A model generated the notes under the pieces. It ran no database searches, was not told the DNA's origin, and was given only the letters and a program-made list of their open reading frames with translations. Position numbers and translations under genes: made by a program. From Burkholderia cepacia (GTDB lineage: Bacteria; Pseudomonadota; Gammaproteobacteria; Burkholderiales; Burkholderiaceae), in contig NZ_LDWR01000014.1 in assembly GCF_001039005.1 (NCBI RefSeq), positions 186,001 through 250,000 of the forward strand: 64,000 bases of DNA. The letters run 5' to 3'. Each line of letters opens with the position of its first letter. Positions within the stretch are counted from its first letter, which is position 1. This document shows, piece by piece, positions 1 through 8,898 of the stretch.

Positions 1-203
1 ATGTAATACAAGGAAATCGCCTCCGTGCCGACTTGTTCCCCAGTCTTCGGATCCAATGCCTGCTCTCGAACAAAGCAGATTGTTCCACTCTTTATGCTCA
101 GCGGCGGGTAACTCTGTACACCGTGAATATCGGTGCACGTATTCTTTGCGCATGCCGGGCAGCTTGCGAGTGCGATCAACAAGAAAAAATAATTCTTAAT
201 CAT
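1..203 (-). CDS. Small secreted protein, partial, immunity-like
   Basis: The 5' part of a minus-strand gene that runs off the left edge; 67 codons are visible. The start ATG at 203 follows a GGAG Shine-Dalgarno site 7 nt upstream. The protein opens with a signal peptide (Lys, then a hydrophobic run FFLLIALASC, then a possible lipobox or cleavage near ASCPACA), so it is probably periplasmic or a lipoprotein. The mature part begins with several Cys and Thr residues. It overlaps the end of the toxin-like relic upstream (stop at 196-198), a layout typical of T6SS effector-immunity pairs. The immunity role is inferred from layout only, since I do not recognise the family. Confidence 0.6.
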   Translation of the reverse strand, partial: MIKNYFFLLIALASCPACAKNTCTDIHGVQSYPPLSIKSGTICFVREQALDPKTGEQVGTEAISLYY

Positions 204-345
204 CAGTACACTCCGATGAAAAGTCTTGTTTGAATTTGGTGGAAATCTCTCTTTTTAACCGCTGTCGTTCAGAAAGATCTTTGTATCCGGGGTTTATTGG
301 GTGAGTAATTTTTTGACGCCCTCGTCTCCGGTGGTCGTTGGATTT
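196..345 (-). pseudogene. C-terminal relic of a probable T6SS effector
   Basis: A 49-codon open stretch, starting just after an in-frame stop at 346-348 and ending with TAA at 196-198. It has protein-like composition (GYKDLSERQRLKRE, then STKFKQDF), ends in SSECTDD, and overlaps the start of the secreted protein gene at 203. It has no start codon or ribosome site of its own. Its place between a vgrG fragment and an immunity-like gene suggests it is the tail of a decayed effector. The family is unknown and this is a tentative call. Confidence 0.35.
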
Positions 346-404
346 TCAGCAATCGAACCAATCTCCCTGTCACTCCAGAACCATCATCCAGTATCCGCAA
401 TCAG

Positions 405-510
405 TCTAGGGTTATTCCCGACAAGCTCTATCTGATGGCGGTGCAACTCGCTCCCCGCGTCGCAGTCCGTGAATCGGAGAACGGACGTCGGTGCCGATGT
501 CGTACAGGTG
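405..510 (-). pseudogene. vgrG 5'-end fragment
   Basis: The minus strand encodes APTSVLRFTDCDAGSEL followed by HRHQIEL. This aligns with residues 15-40 of the intact VgrG in this window (APTSVLRFTGRDAVSEL, YRYDIEF). At the DNA level, 447-496 and 19823-19872 differ at only about 4 of 50 positions. The similarity stops on both sides, and neither the VgrG start nor the gp27/gp5 core is present, so this is a relic of a second vgrG. It lies downstream of a Tli3-like pseudogene and upstream of a toxin-like tail, which fits a former vgrG-effector-immunity module. Confidence 0.7.
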
Positions 511-739
511 AGAAGCCCCACGTGAAAAGTTCCGCGACAACGAGCCCGATAAATGGAGTCCATCGCAGTGCGATCCTCCGCTCGTCCACCGCGCCTCGGC
601 TGAACCACCGTTGGTTCACCACCTGTTTCGCATCGACGATCCCGGCCGTGTATTCTTGCTCCCTCACGCCCGCGCGCAACATACGACTATTCACCCTATA
701 CGAATGATGTTGCTCATAGCGCTCGGGGAACGCAACTCC

Positions 740-1411
740 TTATGGGACCAACTGCGCGTCTGGATTCGTCGGCTTGATCGACGGGTCACAGGGAAATTGG
801 TTCTGGCTAGAGGGTGTGCGAAGTCCGTTCGGCATTAATTTATTCTTTGGCGCTCATGCTCCATCCGAATGAAAACCCGGCGGTAAAGGTTTGCGAAGAT
901 CAACAGCTGGATCGAGTGGATACTGATCGACCATAAGATCGAAATCAGGGCGATCGATCCTGTATTGCTATTTTTTAGCGACAAATAGTTTATCTCGGGT
1001 TGCCGCGATCACATAGTCATTTAAGTCTTCGAACGGGTCGAAGCTGTGCTCCATATAATTCATAGCGACAAAGGTCTTTCCACCATCCGTCGAGTACATC
1101 AGTTCAGCAGTCCATCCGCGATCATTGGTCGCAAAATGCGGCGGCGCCGAAGCTGGGAAAACCAAATTCTTGCCGGTGGGGTCGGCATTAATCAGATTAC
1201 CTTGGTAATTTTCCACGTCCCCACGTCCGAGCTGCTGACGGATGCCTTCACGAGTAACGTATTTCGTCGGTTCGCCGATTGCTCGCACGCCGTGAAAATC
1301 GAGCACGTCCGCTAGTGCGGCGCTCTTCGCCTGCGGCACGTCAAGATAATAGAATTGGTGTGGCTTCGTGCTGGCGCACGTCGTAATTTTATCGGTTGCT
1401 TCGTAACTCAA
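740..1411 (-). pseudogene. Tli3-like T6SS immunity protein, interrupted
   Basis: One minus-strand frame runs from about 1411 to a TAA at 740-742, broken by TAG at 968-970 and TGA at 854-856. The first 147 codons carry the motif YSTDGGKTF and the phrase NADPTGKNLVFPASAPP. After the stops the same frame continues with QYRIDRPDFDLMV, PLPPGFHSDGA and GLRTPSSQ, CDPSIKPTNP. From memory this order matches the Tli3-type immunity proteins that accompany T6SS phospholipases. A TTG at 1411 has an AGGAG six bases upstream, but the family normally has an N-terminal export signal, which is missing here. The 5' end is therefore probably lost too. No cognate lipase gene remains. The family assignment was not searched. 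Confidence 0.65.
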
Positions 1412-1684
1412 AGCGAACTCCTGTTGGTCGACTCGGCGAAGATGGACTGATAGCGCGCAAAAATTTGACGTAATCGTCTAAGCCAGGAACCCACGGCGCT
1501 ACCACATACTACGGTGAACGGTTCAAAAATCTATCGAGCGTCACATAATTTGAATATCCAATCGCGAGATCTCGTTCATATCATTCGTGCCTCTGCAATC
1601 GGGCAGAAGCGTCGAGCGAGGGCATCAGGTCACGCCACGACCTTTTCATCGATCGTGTCTCACAGAGATCCCATTGACGTTTGC

Positions 1685-2221
1685 TTATCGAGAGGCGCTC
1701 TTCGGCTCCCCTCCTGCAGCAACGAGCAACTGGTCAACGAGCTCGAGCTTCAGCGGTTTGTCCGCGTTGAGCTTTTTCTTGTCGATCACGTATTTCCAGC
1801 CGTCGCCATTGCCAGGGTTGCGGTAGAAGGCGACGATCGCGACATATTTCGTGTCTGCCTGCATTGGCTGCGTGAGGCTGGCCGACGCACCTGGATTCAG
1901 CACGGAAGCGACGCTCGCCTGCATGTCCTGGGCGAGGACGATCCGATCGTTCTTCAACAAGTCCTCGTAGGACGCGCCATCGAACATCTTGCGATCCTTC
2001 AACTGGTATACACGTACGACGACTGAAGTCGCGCGGCCTGCGTCGTCGGGGTTCAATGCCTCGCGAGCAGACAGATCGACGTTGAGCACCTTCACTTGCT
2101 TGAAGAACACCGCGTGATACGCGCTTGACGAGGCGTCGGAAACGGATTGCCACGCGCCGCATGCGGACAGGAGCACGACGGAAGCAGCAATCGAAACTAC
2201 GAAACGAATTGACATTGACAC
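1685..2221 (-). CDS. tssJ: T6SS outer-membrane lipoprotein TssJ
   Basis: A 178-residue lipoprotein with an N-terminal signal and a lipobox (VVLLSACG, lipidated Cys about residue 21). The body has the TssJ/VasD beta-sandwich pattern: VLNVDLSAREALNPDD, VVVRVYQLKD, then LAQDMQASV and the late KYVAIVAFYRNP. TssJ sits in the outer membrane facing the periplasm and anchors the C-terminal domain of TssM in the trans-envelope complex. It is the last gene of the minus-strand arm, 49 bp after lemA. The length is normal for the family. Upstream genes tssG, tssF, tssA and tssM in the same direction support the call. Confidence 0.9.
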   Translation of the reverse strand: MSMSIRFVVSIAASVVLLSACGAWQSVSDASSSAYHAVFFKQVKVLNVDLSAREALNPDDAGRATSVVVRVYQLKDRKMFDGASYEDLLKNDRIVLAQDMQASVASVLNPGASASLTQPMQADTKYVAIVAFYRNPGNGDGWKYVIDKKKLNADKPLKLELVDQLLVAAGGEPKSASR

Positions 2222-2270
2222 TCCTTAAATAGGCGTGTTGTGAGTTGTCTTCCTGTTCGGCGGCGACGGG

Positions 2271-2897
2271 CTACTGTCCCGCAACGCTCGACGCATTGGA
2301 AGTGAAATCGATCACTGGCGCTTTCGAAATGGCCGCCTCGTTCGCCACACTGAAGTTTGGTCTCGGTTGATAGTCGAACGCCTTTGCGATCAGCACGCCA
2401 GGGAATTTCCGGATCTGGACGTTATAGGCTTGAACGGTTCGGATATAGCGGCCGCGCGCGACGGCGATCCGGTTCTCGTTTCCCTCCAATTGAACCTGCA
2501 AGTCCCGGAAAACCTTGTCCGCCTTCAGGTCGGGATACCGCTCGGAGACCATCATCAATCGACTCAGTGCGCCCGATAGCTCGCCTTGACGCCGATCGAA
2601 TGCCGCTAGTGCGGCTGGTTCCTTTGCCATCTCGGGCGTGATCTGGATACCGCCGACGCGGGCCCGGGCGTCAGTGACCTCCAGCAAAACCCTTTCCTCA
2701 TGCGACGCATATCCCTTGACCGCCGCCGCGAGGTTGGGCACAAGATCTGCGCGGCGTTGGTATTGATTGAGCACCTCGGACCAGGCAGCATCTACCGCCT
2801 CGTCCGTTGACTGGATGGCGTTGTAGCTGCACCCTCCGAGCAAAACAACTACCGACCCAAGTACCAGGATCCAAAGTGACTTCATTTTGTCTTTCAT
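2271..2897 (-). CDS. lemA: LemA-family lipoprotein
   Basis: A 208-residue protein. The start at 2897 is preceded by GGGG eight bases upstream; an internal ATG at 2885 is also possible. It has a short basic N-terminus, a hydrophobic segment and a lipobox (VVLLGGCS). The LemA signature follows: WSEVLNQYQRRADLVPNL, then VLLEVTDARARV, and LKADKVFRDLQVQLEGNENR with RGRYIRTVQAYNV. LemA proteins are membrane-anchored helical bundles of uncertain function, often paired with TPM-domain proteins, as here. It sits 62 bp after the TPM gene and 49 bp before tssJ, inside the T6SS operon. A specific role in secretion is not established. Confidence 0.88.
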   Translation of the reverse strand: MKDKMKSLWILVLGSVVVLLGGCSYNAIQSTDEAVDAAWSEVLNQYQRRADLVPNLAAAVKGYASHEERVLLEVTDARARVGGIQITPEMAKEPAALAAFDRRQGELSGALSRLMMVSERYPDLKADKVFRDLQVQLEGNENRIAVARGRYIRTVQAYNVQIRKFPGVLIAKAFDYQPRPNFSVANEAAISKAPVIDFTSNASSVAGQ

Positions 2898-2959
2898 TTC
2901 AAATGCCCCGAACAGCGCGATTGTGTGATGTGCGACCTTCGTTGAGATGATTGTGCTGC

Positions 2960-4384
2960 TTACCAATTTCCCGATGCACCACCGCCCCCGCTTGATCCGC
3001 CCCTTCCGGAAAACGTGTCTGATGCGGGCGAACCGGAACTGGAACTCGATCTTCCCGTGGAGCTGGATGTCGACGACGAATTGCCTGCAAACGTAGCGAA
3101 GAGATACAAACAGATCAGCAGCACACCGAGCACGAGCAGCCCGATCAGGATCAACGTGTCCTCGACCGACAAGCCAACTGCGAGGCCGAGAAGAAACAGA
3201 ACCAGTAGCGTTACACCGGCGATCGCGATACCTCGATGAATCAGCACGGAGCCTTGATACACCTCCACCACGGATGACCATGACTTCCGAATGCCATCGT
3301 TGCGAAAGAATCCAATGCATCGTGCGATACAGGTTTGCAATCCCCAGCCGAGCAAACACGCGAGTGGCCCCATCAACGCCGACACCATGAAAACGAGAAG
3401 GACTGTGCCCACCATGTCCAGTTCCATCGGATCCAGCAGCAAGACGACGATCATGGCGAGCACCGTCAATGCATAACTTGACGATAAAACGGTTGGCCAC
3501 CGCGGCCAGTACCTTGCCGCGGCAATGCCAGCGACAATGTTCGCCAGCCCGAGCCAGAGCGAGAAAGAATCGCCCGGTAACGGGCTCGATTCGTTTGATG
3601 CCGGTTTCCGTCCGTCCTTCAAGCCTGATGCGGATTCTGGCAATGGCGAAGCAAGCCGGTTTGCCAACGCGTCGACTGCCAGGCTAAGCCCAGTTTCGAT
3701 CTTGCCCGCACGAAATGCCGGGACGATGCGGTCATGGATGATCTCGCCGACAACAACGTCAGGGAGCGTTCCTTCGAGCCCGTACCCCACCTCGATTCGA
3801 ACGCGGCGATCCTGTATCGCTGCCACCAACAGGATTCCGTTGTCGACGTTCCGTTGGCCGAGCTTCCATTTCTCGAAAACCGTGGAGGCGAATTGCTCTA
3901 TCGAATTCTGTCCAATCGACGGCACGACCAGCACCGCCAACTGGACACTCGTCGTCCGTTCGAGGTCGTCGAGACGTCCAGTCAGGTATGCCTTGCACGA
4001 TTCGGTCAGCACGTCACCGGTATCCGTCACCCTGCCTTGCAGTATCGGTATTCCGTCCTTGCTTTCAATGACGGGGGCAATTCCGGCCATGCCGGCGTGC
4101 GTACAGACATCCGGCGATGGCTTGGCGGTTACGCCCGACGCGGTTGATGGAGAATTGGTTGCCGTAGCGTTGGCCGTCGTCAGCGACGTCGCGATCGCAA
4201 GCGACGCGAGGACGAGCATCCACGCTCGATTTCCGGCGGCCTTACGCCGGAGCCCCGTAACCGGAAGGAAATGTGTTGCCCTGCAACTGCGCCACAAGCC
4301 AGCCGGCCAGCGGGCCAGCCATGAGGCACCCACTGATCGCAGTAAGACCAAAGCAGTCGCTGACGTTGTGAATCGGACGGTCAT
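2960..4384 (-). CDS. TPM-domain (YgcG-like) membrane protein
   Basis: A 474-residue protein. The start at 4384 has AGGAA seven bases upstream, and the tssG stop lies just before it. The first 50 residues are odd and may be an extension, since a cleaner signal peptide begins at Met56 (MLVLASLAIATSLTTANA). Residues 108-240 form a TPM domain with DDLERTTSVQLAVLVVPS, WKLGQRNVDNGILLVAA and YGLEGTLPD. About five hydrophobic segments follow. The tail is Ser/Gly-rich (STSSSTGRSSSS, then GGSSGGGGASGNW), as in YgcG proteins. It is paired with lemA downstream. TPM domains are envelope-associated and of poorly defined activity, and the role in T6SS is unknown. Confidence 0.82.
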   Translation of the reverse strand: MTVRFTTSATALVLLRSVGASWLARWPAGLWRSCRATHFLPVTGLRRKAAGNRAWMLVLASLAIATSLTTANATATNSPSTASGVTAKPSPDVCTHAGMAGIAPVIESKDGIPILQGRVTDTGDVLTESCKAYLTGRLDDLERTTSVQLAVLVVPSIGQNSIEQFASTVFEKWKLGQRNVDNGILLVAAIQDRRVRIEVGYGLEGTLPDVVVGEIIHDRIVPAFRAGKIETGLSLAVDALANRLASPLPESASGLKDGRKPASNESSPLPGDSFSLWLGLANIVAGIAAARYWPRWPTVLSSSYALTVLAMIVVLLLDPMELDMVGTVLLVFMVSALMGPLACLLGWGLQTCIARCIGFFRNDGIRKSWSSVVEVYQGSVLIHRGIAIAGVTLLVLFLLGLAVGLSVEDTLILIGLLVLGVLLICLYLFATFAGNSSSTSSSTGRSSSSSGSPASDTFSGRGGSSGGGGASGNW

Positions 4385-4397
4385 GGCATGTTTCCTG

Positions 4398-5495
4398 TCA
4401 AGCGTGTGCTGCGGCAAGGTGTGGATTGGGCCCGGGCGCGGCGAACGCTTCGTAGACGCCGAGCGGAATATTGACGACACGCTCCTCTTCAGCCGGCAGC
4501 ACGGTAGTCCAGCCAAGCCGCGGCGCCGGACCGGCATTGCCCCGACCGATCGCGGGTTCCGGTGCGTAGCGCGACGACACTTCCATGCGCACGTGCACAT
4601 CGGCTTTGACACCCACATACAACTGCAGATAAGCCATCAGATCGCGATGCAGCGTCCCGCCGGGTAGCAGGCCATGTGCCTGTTCCGCATCGGCGGGATG
4701 CAGCGTCACGCGCACCGCCCGGCTGCGATACGCCATGCGTTTGCCCAGTACATAACCGCCTCCCAGACCGCCGCGCTTCCCGCTTTCCGGCGCGCCGATC
4801 GCATCGCCGGTCGAAGTGAGCGGCTGAGGTCGGCCGGTCGACGTCGTGACAGGCCAGAACTCGTCGACCCGCACACCGACGCGCGGTATCGCCAACGCGA
4901 CGACGCCGGCCAACCCTTCCGGGGTGCGGGTGCGCTGAATCAAGAGCCCCAGCAGCGCCAGCATCCGTGAATCAGGCAGGCCGGCACGCTTCGGCTTGTC
5001 ACCCCAGCCGAACCCGGCCAGACACAGCAGACTGCGCGAATGCGCATCGACACCGCCGGGCCTGAAGTGCTCCGGATAGCGGTACTTCTGCCAGGCGCGA
5101 TACAGCAGCGTGACGTACCGGTGATTGAACTGGTCGAGAAATGCTTCGACCACCTCGTGCCCTTCCTCACGCAGCACGATCTCGTCAAGCATGTGCGAAG
5201 GCATCGCTGCGTCGACGCCGTACAGACCCATGAACGTCGTGCGCACGGTCGGCGGCGCGTCAGGCTGTTCGTCGTCGAACTCGACCGACGCAACTTCGCC
5301 GGTGGGGAAGCCCATGCGCGGCCGCGGTCGGAATCGCACCGGATCATGCTCTGGGGTGTCCCGCGCACCGAACCCCGGGAGGTCAGGCATACGGACTTCG
5401 AGCAACCGGCACAGCTGCATGAAGTTCATGCGTGGTGCGCGCGCCAACAGCGACGCGAACAGCGGATCGAGATTGGGGAGATCGCGAGGCTTCAT
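4398..5495 (-). CDS. tssG: T6SS baseplate protein TssG
   Basis: A 365-residue protein. I chose ATG 5495 because it overlaps the tssF stop as ATGA; an upstream in-frame ATG at 5528 would sit inside tssF. The N-terminus LFASLLARAPRMNFMQLCRLLE and then RFRPRPRMGFPTGEV, FMGLYGVDAAMPSHMLDE and FLDQFNHRYVTLLYRAWQKY are typical of TssG/VasB/ImpH. TssG forms the TssF2-TssG baseplate wedge with the adjacent gene product, in the cytoplasm around the VgrG hub. The final codons precede the TPM gene start by 13 bp. Nothing is unusual in length or composition. Confidence 0.93.
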   Translation of the reverse strand: MKPRDLPNLDPLFASLLARAPRMNFMQLCRLLEVRMPDLPGFGARDTPEHDPVRFRPRPRMGFPTGEVASVEFDDEQPDAPPTVRTTFMGLYGVDAAMPSHMLDEIVLREEGHEVVEAFLDQFNHRYVTLLYRAWQKYRYPEHFRPGGVDAHSRSLLCLAGFGWGDKPKRAGLPDSRMLALLGLLIQRTRTPEGLAGVVALAIPRVGVRVDEFWPVTTSTGRPQPLTSTGDAIGAPESGKRGGLGGGYVLGKRMAYRSRAVRVTLHPADAEQAHGLLPGGTLHRDLMAYLQLYVGVKADVHVRMEVSSRYAPEPAIGRGNAGPAPRLGWTTVLPAEEERVVNIPLGVYEAFAAPGPNPHLAAAHA

Positions 5496-7306
5496 AGCGG
5501 TGCCCGCCCGGCCTTGCTGCGTGGCCATTCGACGCGGGCCTGCGACGGCAGGCTGACGATCGCGAGCTTCGTGAACAGATTGATGTCGGCGTAGAGCGCG
5601 AAGAACCGATGCAGCAACTCACCGAACAACATCACGTCGCCCTCACCTGAAAACGCGTGGCTGTCGAGCGTAACCTCGATCAGTACGCCACGCTCGACCG
5701 AACCACCGGACACTTCCTCGATCAGTTCCTGCGACACCCGCAGAATGCCCACGAGCCTCCGACGGTTGAGTTCGTCGTCCGTCCAGTCGTAAAGCGCGAG
5801 CGCTCCGCGCAGCACTTCCGCGTTCATCATCGACAGGAAGTTCGGCGCCAGATGAGACAGCACGCGCCACTGGAAGCGATCTTCCGTCGGCGGATACAGC
5901 GGCAGTGTTGGCGACACGAGATTGCGCACGCCGGCGACGTTCTGCGTGCTGGTCGCGAGTTCGTTGAGGCTCGCTTCCCGCAATCCTTTGCGCGGCAACA
6001 GCCCGTTCGTTCCTGTCACACGCAGCGACAGGCTTTCTTCCGGCAAGGTCTGCATCGTTTCCCAGGCGTGACCGCCGAGAATCACCCACGTCTCGTGAAG
6101 TCCGGAGACGCCCGGCCTCACCCGCGTGTGGAAATACCGCTCCGGTGCCTCATGGCGCAGCATGCCGCCGCGATGCCGGAACGTGGCGAACGGCACGTAT
6201 TCGTACCGTTCGGCCGTTTCGTGGTCGAATGCCTCGATCGCGTCGACCGAATACGTTTCGACATGCTCGCCTTGATGGCCTGCCGGCACCACGCGGTATT
6301 CAGTTTCGTGATGGTCGATCTGGATCGGCTCTGCATCCAGTTCGAACAGGTTGATCACGGGAGAACAGAACAGTCGCACGTTCTCCGCGCTGAAGCGCTG
6401 GTCCGATGGATAAGCGTACTTCAGCACGATCTCCAGCTCGAAACGGGTCGAGCTTTCGGGGAGCTTCGTGATATCCAGTCCGCACAGGTCGACGAACAGG
6501 AATTTTTCGCGGAACGTAAAGTATTCGAGCAGCAGCTGGTAACCCGAGAACGCCGTATCGGCCTTCGGCCACAACCGTTCTTCGGGCGAGAAGCCGGCCG
6601 GCTCGATCGTGACACCCGCAAGCGGCAGCGCTTCGCCATCGCGGATTTCCGGAATGCGCCAGTGGATGGTGTCGATCTGGCGCGTGAGTGCAAGGTGCAT
6701 CGCAAACGCTGTCGGCAGATCCGCACTCAAGTGCAGGCGCAACCGCGACAAGTCAGTCTCTTTGCGACGTGCCGAGCCGTCGAGCGCGAACCCGAGGCGG
6801 ATCACAGAGCGGCCGTCGTGGCGCACCGCCGGTCCGGCATGCGTGATCGTGATCGGCTGCAGTGCGACGGCTTGCGTGGTTCGGTAAACGCACTGCACCG
6901 TTTTCGACGTCGTGCCTTCGGCATCGTTTGCGGGGGGTACGGCGATCAGGGCGGAGCGCACCGGCACGCCCGCCGGCACGACTTCGGTTCTTTGAAGCTT
7001 TTCCGCAAGCGGGACAAGCTCGACGACCGACAGCGACGGGATCATCCGCAGGTAATGCGGCCATAGCAGGCTGACCAGCCCTTCCGTCAGTTCCGGTAGC
7101 TCGTCGTCGAGCTTCTGGCGAAGCCGACCGGTCAGGAACGCGAAACCTTCGAACAATCGCTCGACGTAGGGGTCGCGATCGCCGACGCGATCGAGGTTCA
7201 GCAAGCGCGCGCGGTCAGGATGCGCCTTCGCGAATTCCTTGCCGGACTCGCGCAGGTAGCGCATTTCCGCTTCGTAGTAGCGCAGGATCGGGTCGTCATT
7301 TTCCAT
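5492..7306 (-). CDS. tssF: T6SS baseplate protein TssF
   Basis: A 604-residue protein starting at ATG 7306 (MENDDPILRYYEAEMRYL). The open frame extends upstream, but that part is not TssF-like. The N-terminal RYYEAEMRYLRESGKEFA, the following DPYVERLFEGFAFLTGRL and LWPHYLRMIPSLSVV are the classic TssF/VasA/ImpG signature. Near the C-terminus are GRGVLIEVTLDSHAFSGEG-like residues (seen here as ERGVLIEVTLDSHAF) and LFGELLHRFFALYADINLF. It is the major baseplate wedge subunit, paired with TssG, whose start overlaps the tssF stop by 4 bp. The gap to tssA is 11 bp, so the two are probably co-translated in one operon. Confidence 0.95.
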   Translation of the reverse strand: MENDDPILRYYEAEMRYLRESGKEFAKAHPDRARLLNLDRVGDRDPYVERLFEGFAFLTGRLRQKLDDELPELTEGLVSLLWPHYLRMIPSLSVVELVPLAEKLQRTEVVPAGVPVRSALIAVPPANDAEGTTSKTVQCVYRTTQAVALQPITITHAGPAVRHDGRSVIRLGFALDGSARRKETDLSRLRLHLSADLPTAFAMHLALTRQIDTIHWRIPEIRDGEALPLAGVTIEPAGFSPEERLWPKADTAFSGYQLLLEYFTFREKFLFVDLCGLDITKLPESSTRFELEIVLKYAYPSDQRFSAENVRLFCSPVINLFELDAEPIQIDHHETEYRVVPAGHQGEHVETYSVDAIEAFDHETAERYEYVPFATFRHRGGMLRHEAPERYFHTRVRPGVSGLHETWVILGGHAWETMQTLPEESLSLRVTGTNGLLPRKGLREASLNELATSTQNVAGVRNLVSPTLPLYPPTEDRFQWRVLSHLAPNFLSMMNAEVLRGALALYDWTDDELNRRRLVGILRVSQELIEEVSGGSVERGVLIEVTLDSHAFSGEGDVMLFGELLHRFFALYADINLFTKLAIVSLPSQARVEWPRSKAGRAPL

Positions 7307-7317
7307 CGTAATACTTG

Positions 7318-8898
7318 TTATGAGAGAGTCAGTGCGCGCGCCGGATCGAGCACGGTCAGTTCCGCCTGCAGTTCGCCGATGCGGCGAGCGAGTGTCGGTT
7401 TGTCGGCGTCCTTGCGGTTGCTTATTGCTTTCAACGCACGAACCAGTTGTTGCTTGACCTCGAAGACCAGCGCCGGCTCCCAGCGCATCAGCGGCAGCGA
7501 CCGGGATGACGTGTCGAGCTCGGCAAGCAGTGCCAGTGCCGTATCCGGGCGGCCGGCATGATCGGCAAGGCGCGCCATCACGAGCCGTTGCAGGTAGCGG
7601 TGGCGATCGGTCCTCATGCCCGGCAGCGCTTCGAGCCACGCGAATGCGGTTTCCACGCCTTCGCGCCCGGCCAGTTCCCGCGCCTGCGCTTCGATTTCCG
7701 GCCAGTCGCCGGCATTGCCTTCGCAATCGGCAGACACCGGCAACGGCGCGACAACTTCGCCCGCTTCGAGATCGCGCACGACCGCGTGTCGTGCGATCCA
7801 TTCGAGCGTCGTGTCGTCGGCGAACGGTGTGCCGTCGTTGAATGCCAGCCGCTCGATGCCGGGCAGCCGTTCGAGGAACAGCGCGAAGTCCGCGCGCAGC
7901 AGTTCGCGGCACGTGTTGTACGGCATCCCGGCGTGATCGAGGGCGACGTGCTGGAAATACTGGAGGTCGAACCAAAGGTGGTTCACGCCTTCCATGAACG
8001 CACCCTCGACGCGCTCGAGCAACTCGTGCCATTGCTTCTGCAACACAAGTCGTTTCATTTGCTGGCGCAGCTCGGCGCGTGGCGGGACGAGGCGCGTGCG
8101 GGTTGCGGTATCCGCCGGCGGCACCTCATGCAGCGTGTCCCAGCGGATGCAGCGCACGAGTCGGACCGACGGCAGGTAGCCGTTCTCCTGGTCACGCAGC
8201 CAGACCGCCATCGTGCGTGCCTGATCGAGCAGATCGCGTGCGGAGGCGATGGCGACGGGCGTCGTTGAGACGATCGCACTTGCTATCGCGACGGTTTCCG
8301 ATTCCGCCCCGCGGGCAGGTTCGCCTTTGCGCTCGAAGCGGGAGACGAGTGGTTGCAGGTTCGGACGCGCGGCTTCGGGCCACGCGCTCGTGGCGGCTAC
8401 CAGCACGTCGAGCGCGGCGAGCGCACGCTCTAGGTCGGCCGGCGCAAATGCACCGCGGCTGTCGAGCAACTCGATCACGCGTGCGGTGGCCAACATTTCG
8501 AGCGCGCCCTTCTTTGCCTCGACGCGCGTGGGCAGGACGGCCTCTCCGAATCGGTCCACGAGCGCGGCCGCCAATTCGAGCCCGTCCGCGAAGCCAGCGG
8601 TGCCTTCCTGACGCAGTCGCGCGAACGCGAAGTACCCGGCCAGACGCAGATCCTTGCCGATTTCCTTGATCAAATGCTCGCAGGACCTGACGATCAACCC
8701 GTCGTCGATGCCGGAAATCTTTTGCGTTTCTTCGCGAAGCTCGAAGAACACGTCTTCGTAGCCCGGATCGCGACCCACACCGCTGTCACCCGAGAGCGGG
8801 AGCAGCCACGCATTCCACGCATCGAGCCGCGCACGTACCAACTGCTCGGCGTCTTCGCGAGCAGGGAAAAGACCCTTGAACAGTCCCCCCAGTTTCAT
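7318..8898 (-). CDS. tssA: T6SS cap/priming protein TssA
   Basis: A 526-residue protein. ATG 8898 overlaps the tssM stop as ATGA. The N-terminal ImpA_N region (about residues 20-130) contains DPGYEDVFFELREETQKI, then RSCEHLIKEIGKDLRLAGY and GTAGFADGLELAAALVDRFG. The C-terminal half contains VEGAFMEGVNHLWFDLQYFQ, typical of the long TssA (VasJ-type) subfamily, and ends in helical repeats. TssA proteins organise baseplate and sheath assembly in the cytoplasm. The position between tssM and tssF is common in Burkholderia T6SS loci. The length fits long TssA variants. Confidence 0.9.
   Translation of the reverse strand: MKLGGLFKGLFPAREDAEQLVRARLDAWNAWLLPLSGDSGVGRDPGYEDVFFELREETQKISGIDDGLIVRSCEHLIKEIGKDLRLAGYFAFARLRQEGTAGFADGLELAAALVDRFGEAVLPTRVEAKKGALEMLATARVIELLDSRGAFAPADLERALAALDVLVAATSAWPEAARPNLQPLVSRFERKGEPARGAESETVAIASAIVSTTPVAIASARDLLDQARTMAVWLRDQENGYLPSVRLVRCIRWDTLHEVPPADTATRTRLVPPRAELRQQMKRLVLQKQWHELLERVEGAFMEGVNHLWFDLQYFQHVALDHAGMPYNTCRELLRADFALFLERLPGIERLAFNDGTPFADDTTLEWIARHAVVRDLEAGEVVAPLPVSADCEGNAGDWPEIEAQARELAGREGVETAFAWLEALPGMRTDRHRYLQRLVMARLADHAGRPDTALALLAELDTSSRSLPLMRWEPALVFEVKQQLVRALKAISNRKDADKPTLARRIGELQAELTVLDPARALTLS

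Noticed and set aside
720..842. Plus-strand stretch reading GLIDGSQGNWFWLEG and FFGAHAPSE, which looked like a protein C-terminus
   Set aside because: The minus strand over the same bases continues the Tli3-like frame (PLPPGFHSDGA, GLRTPSSQ, CDPSIKPTNP), which matches a family; the plus reading is its shadow.
5657..7066. Long plus-strand open frame of 469 codons
   Set aside because: It lies antisense to tssF, is rich in Arg/His/Gln as expected for a GC-rich shadow frame, and has no ribosome site or family match.
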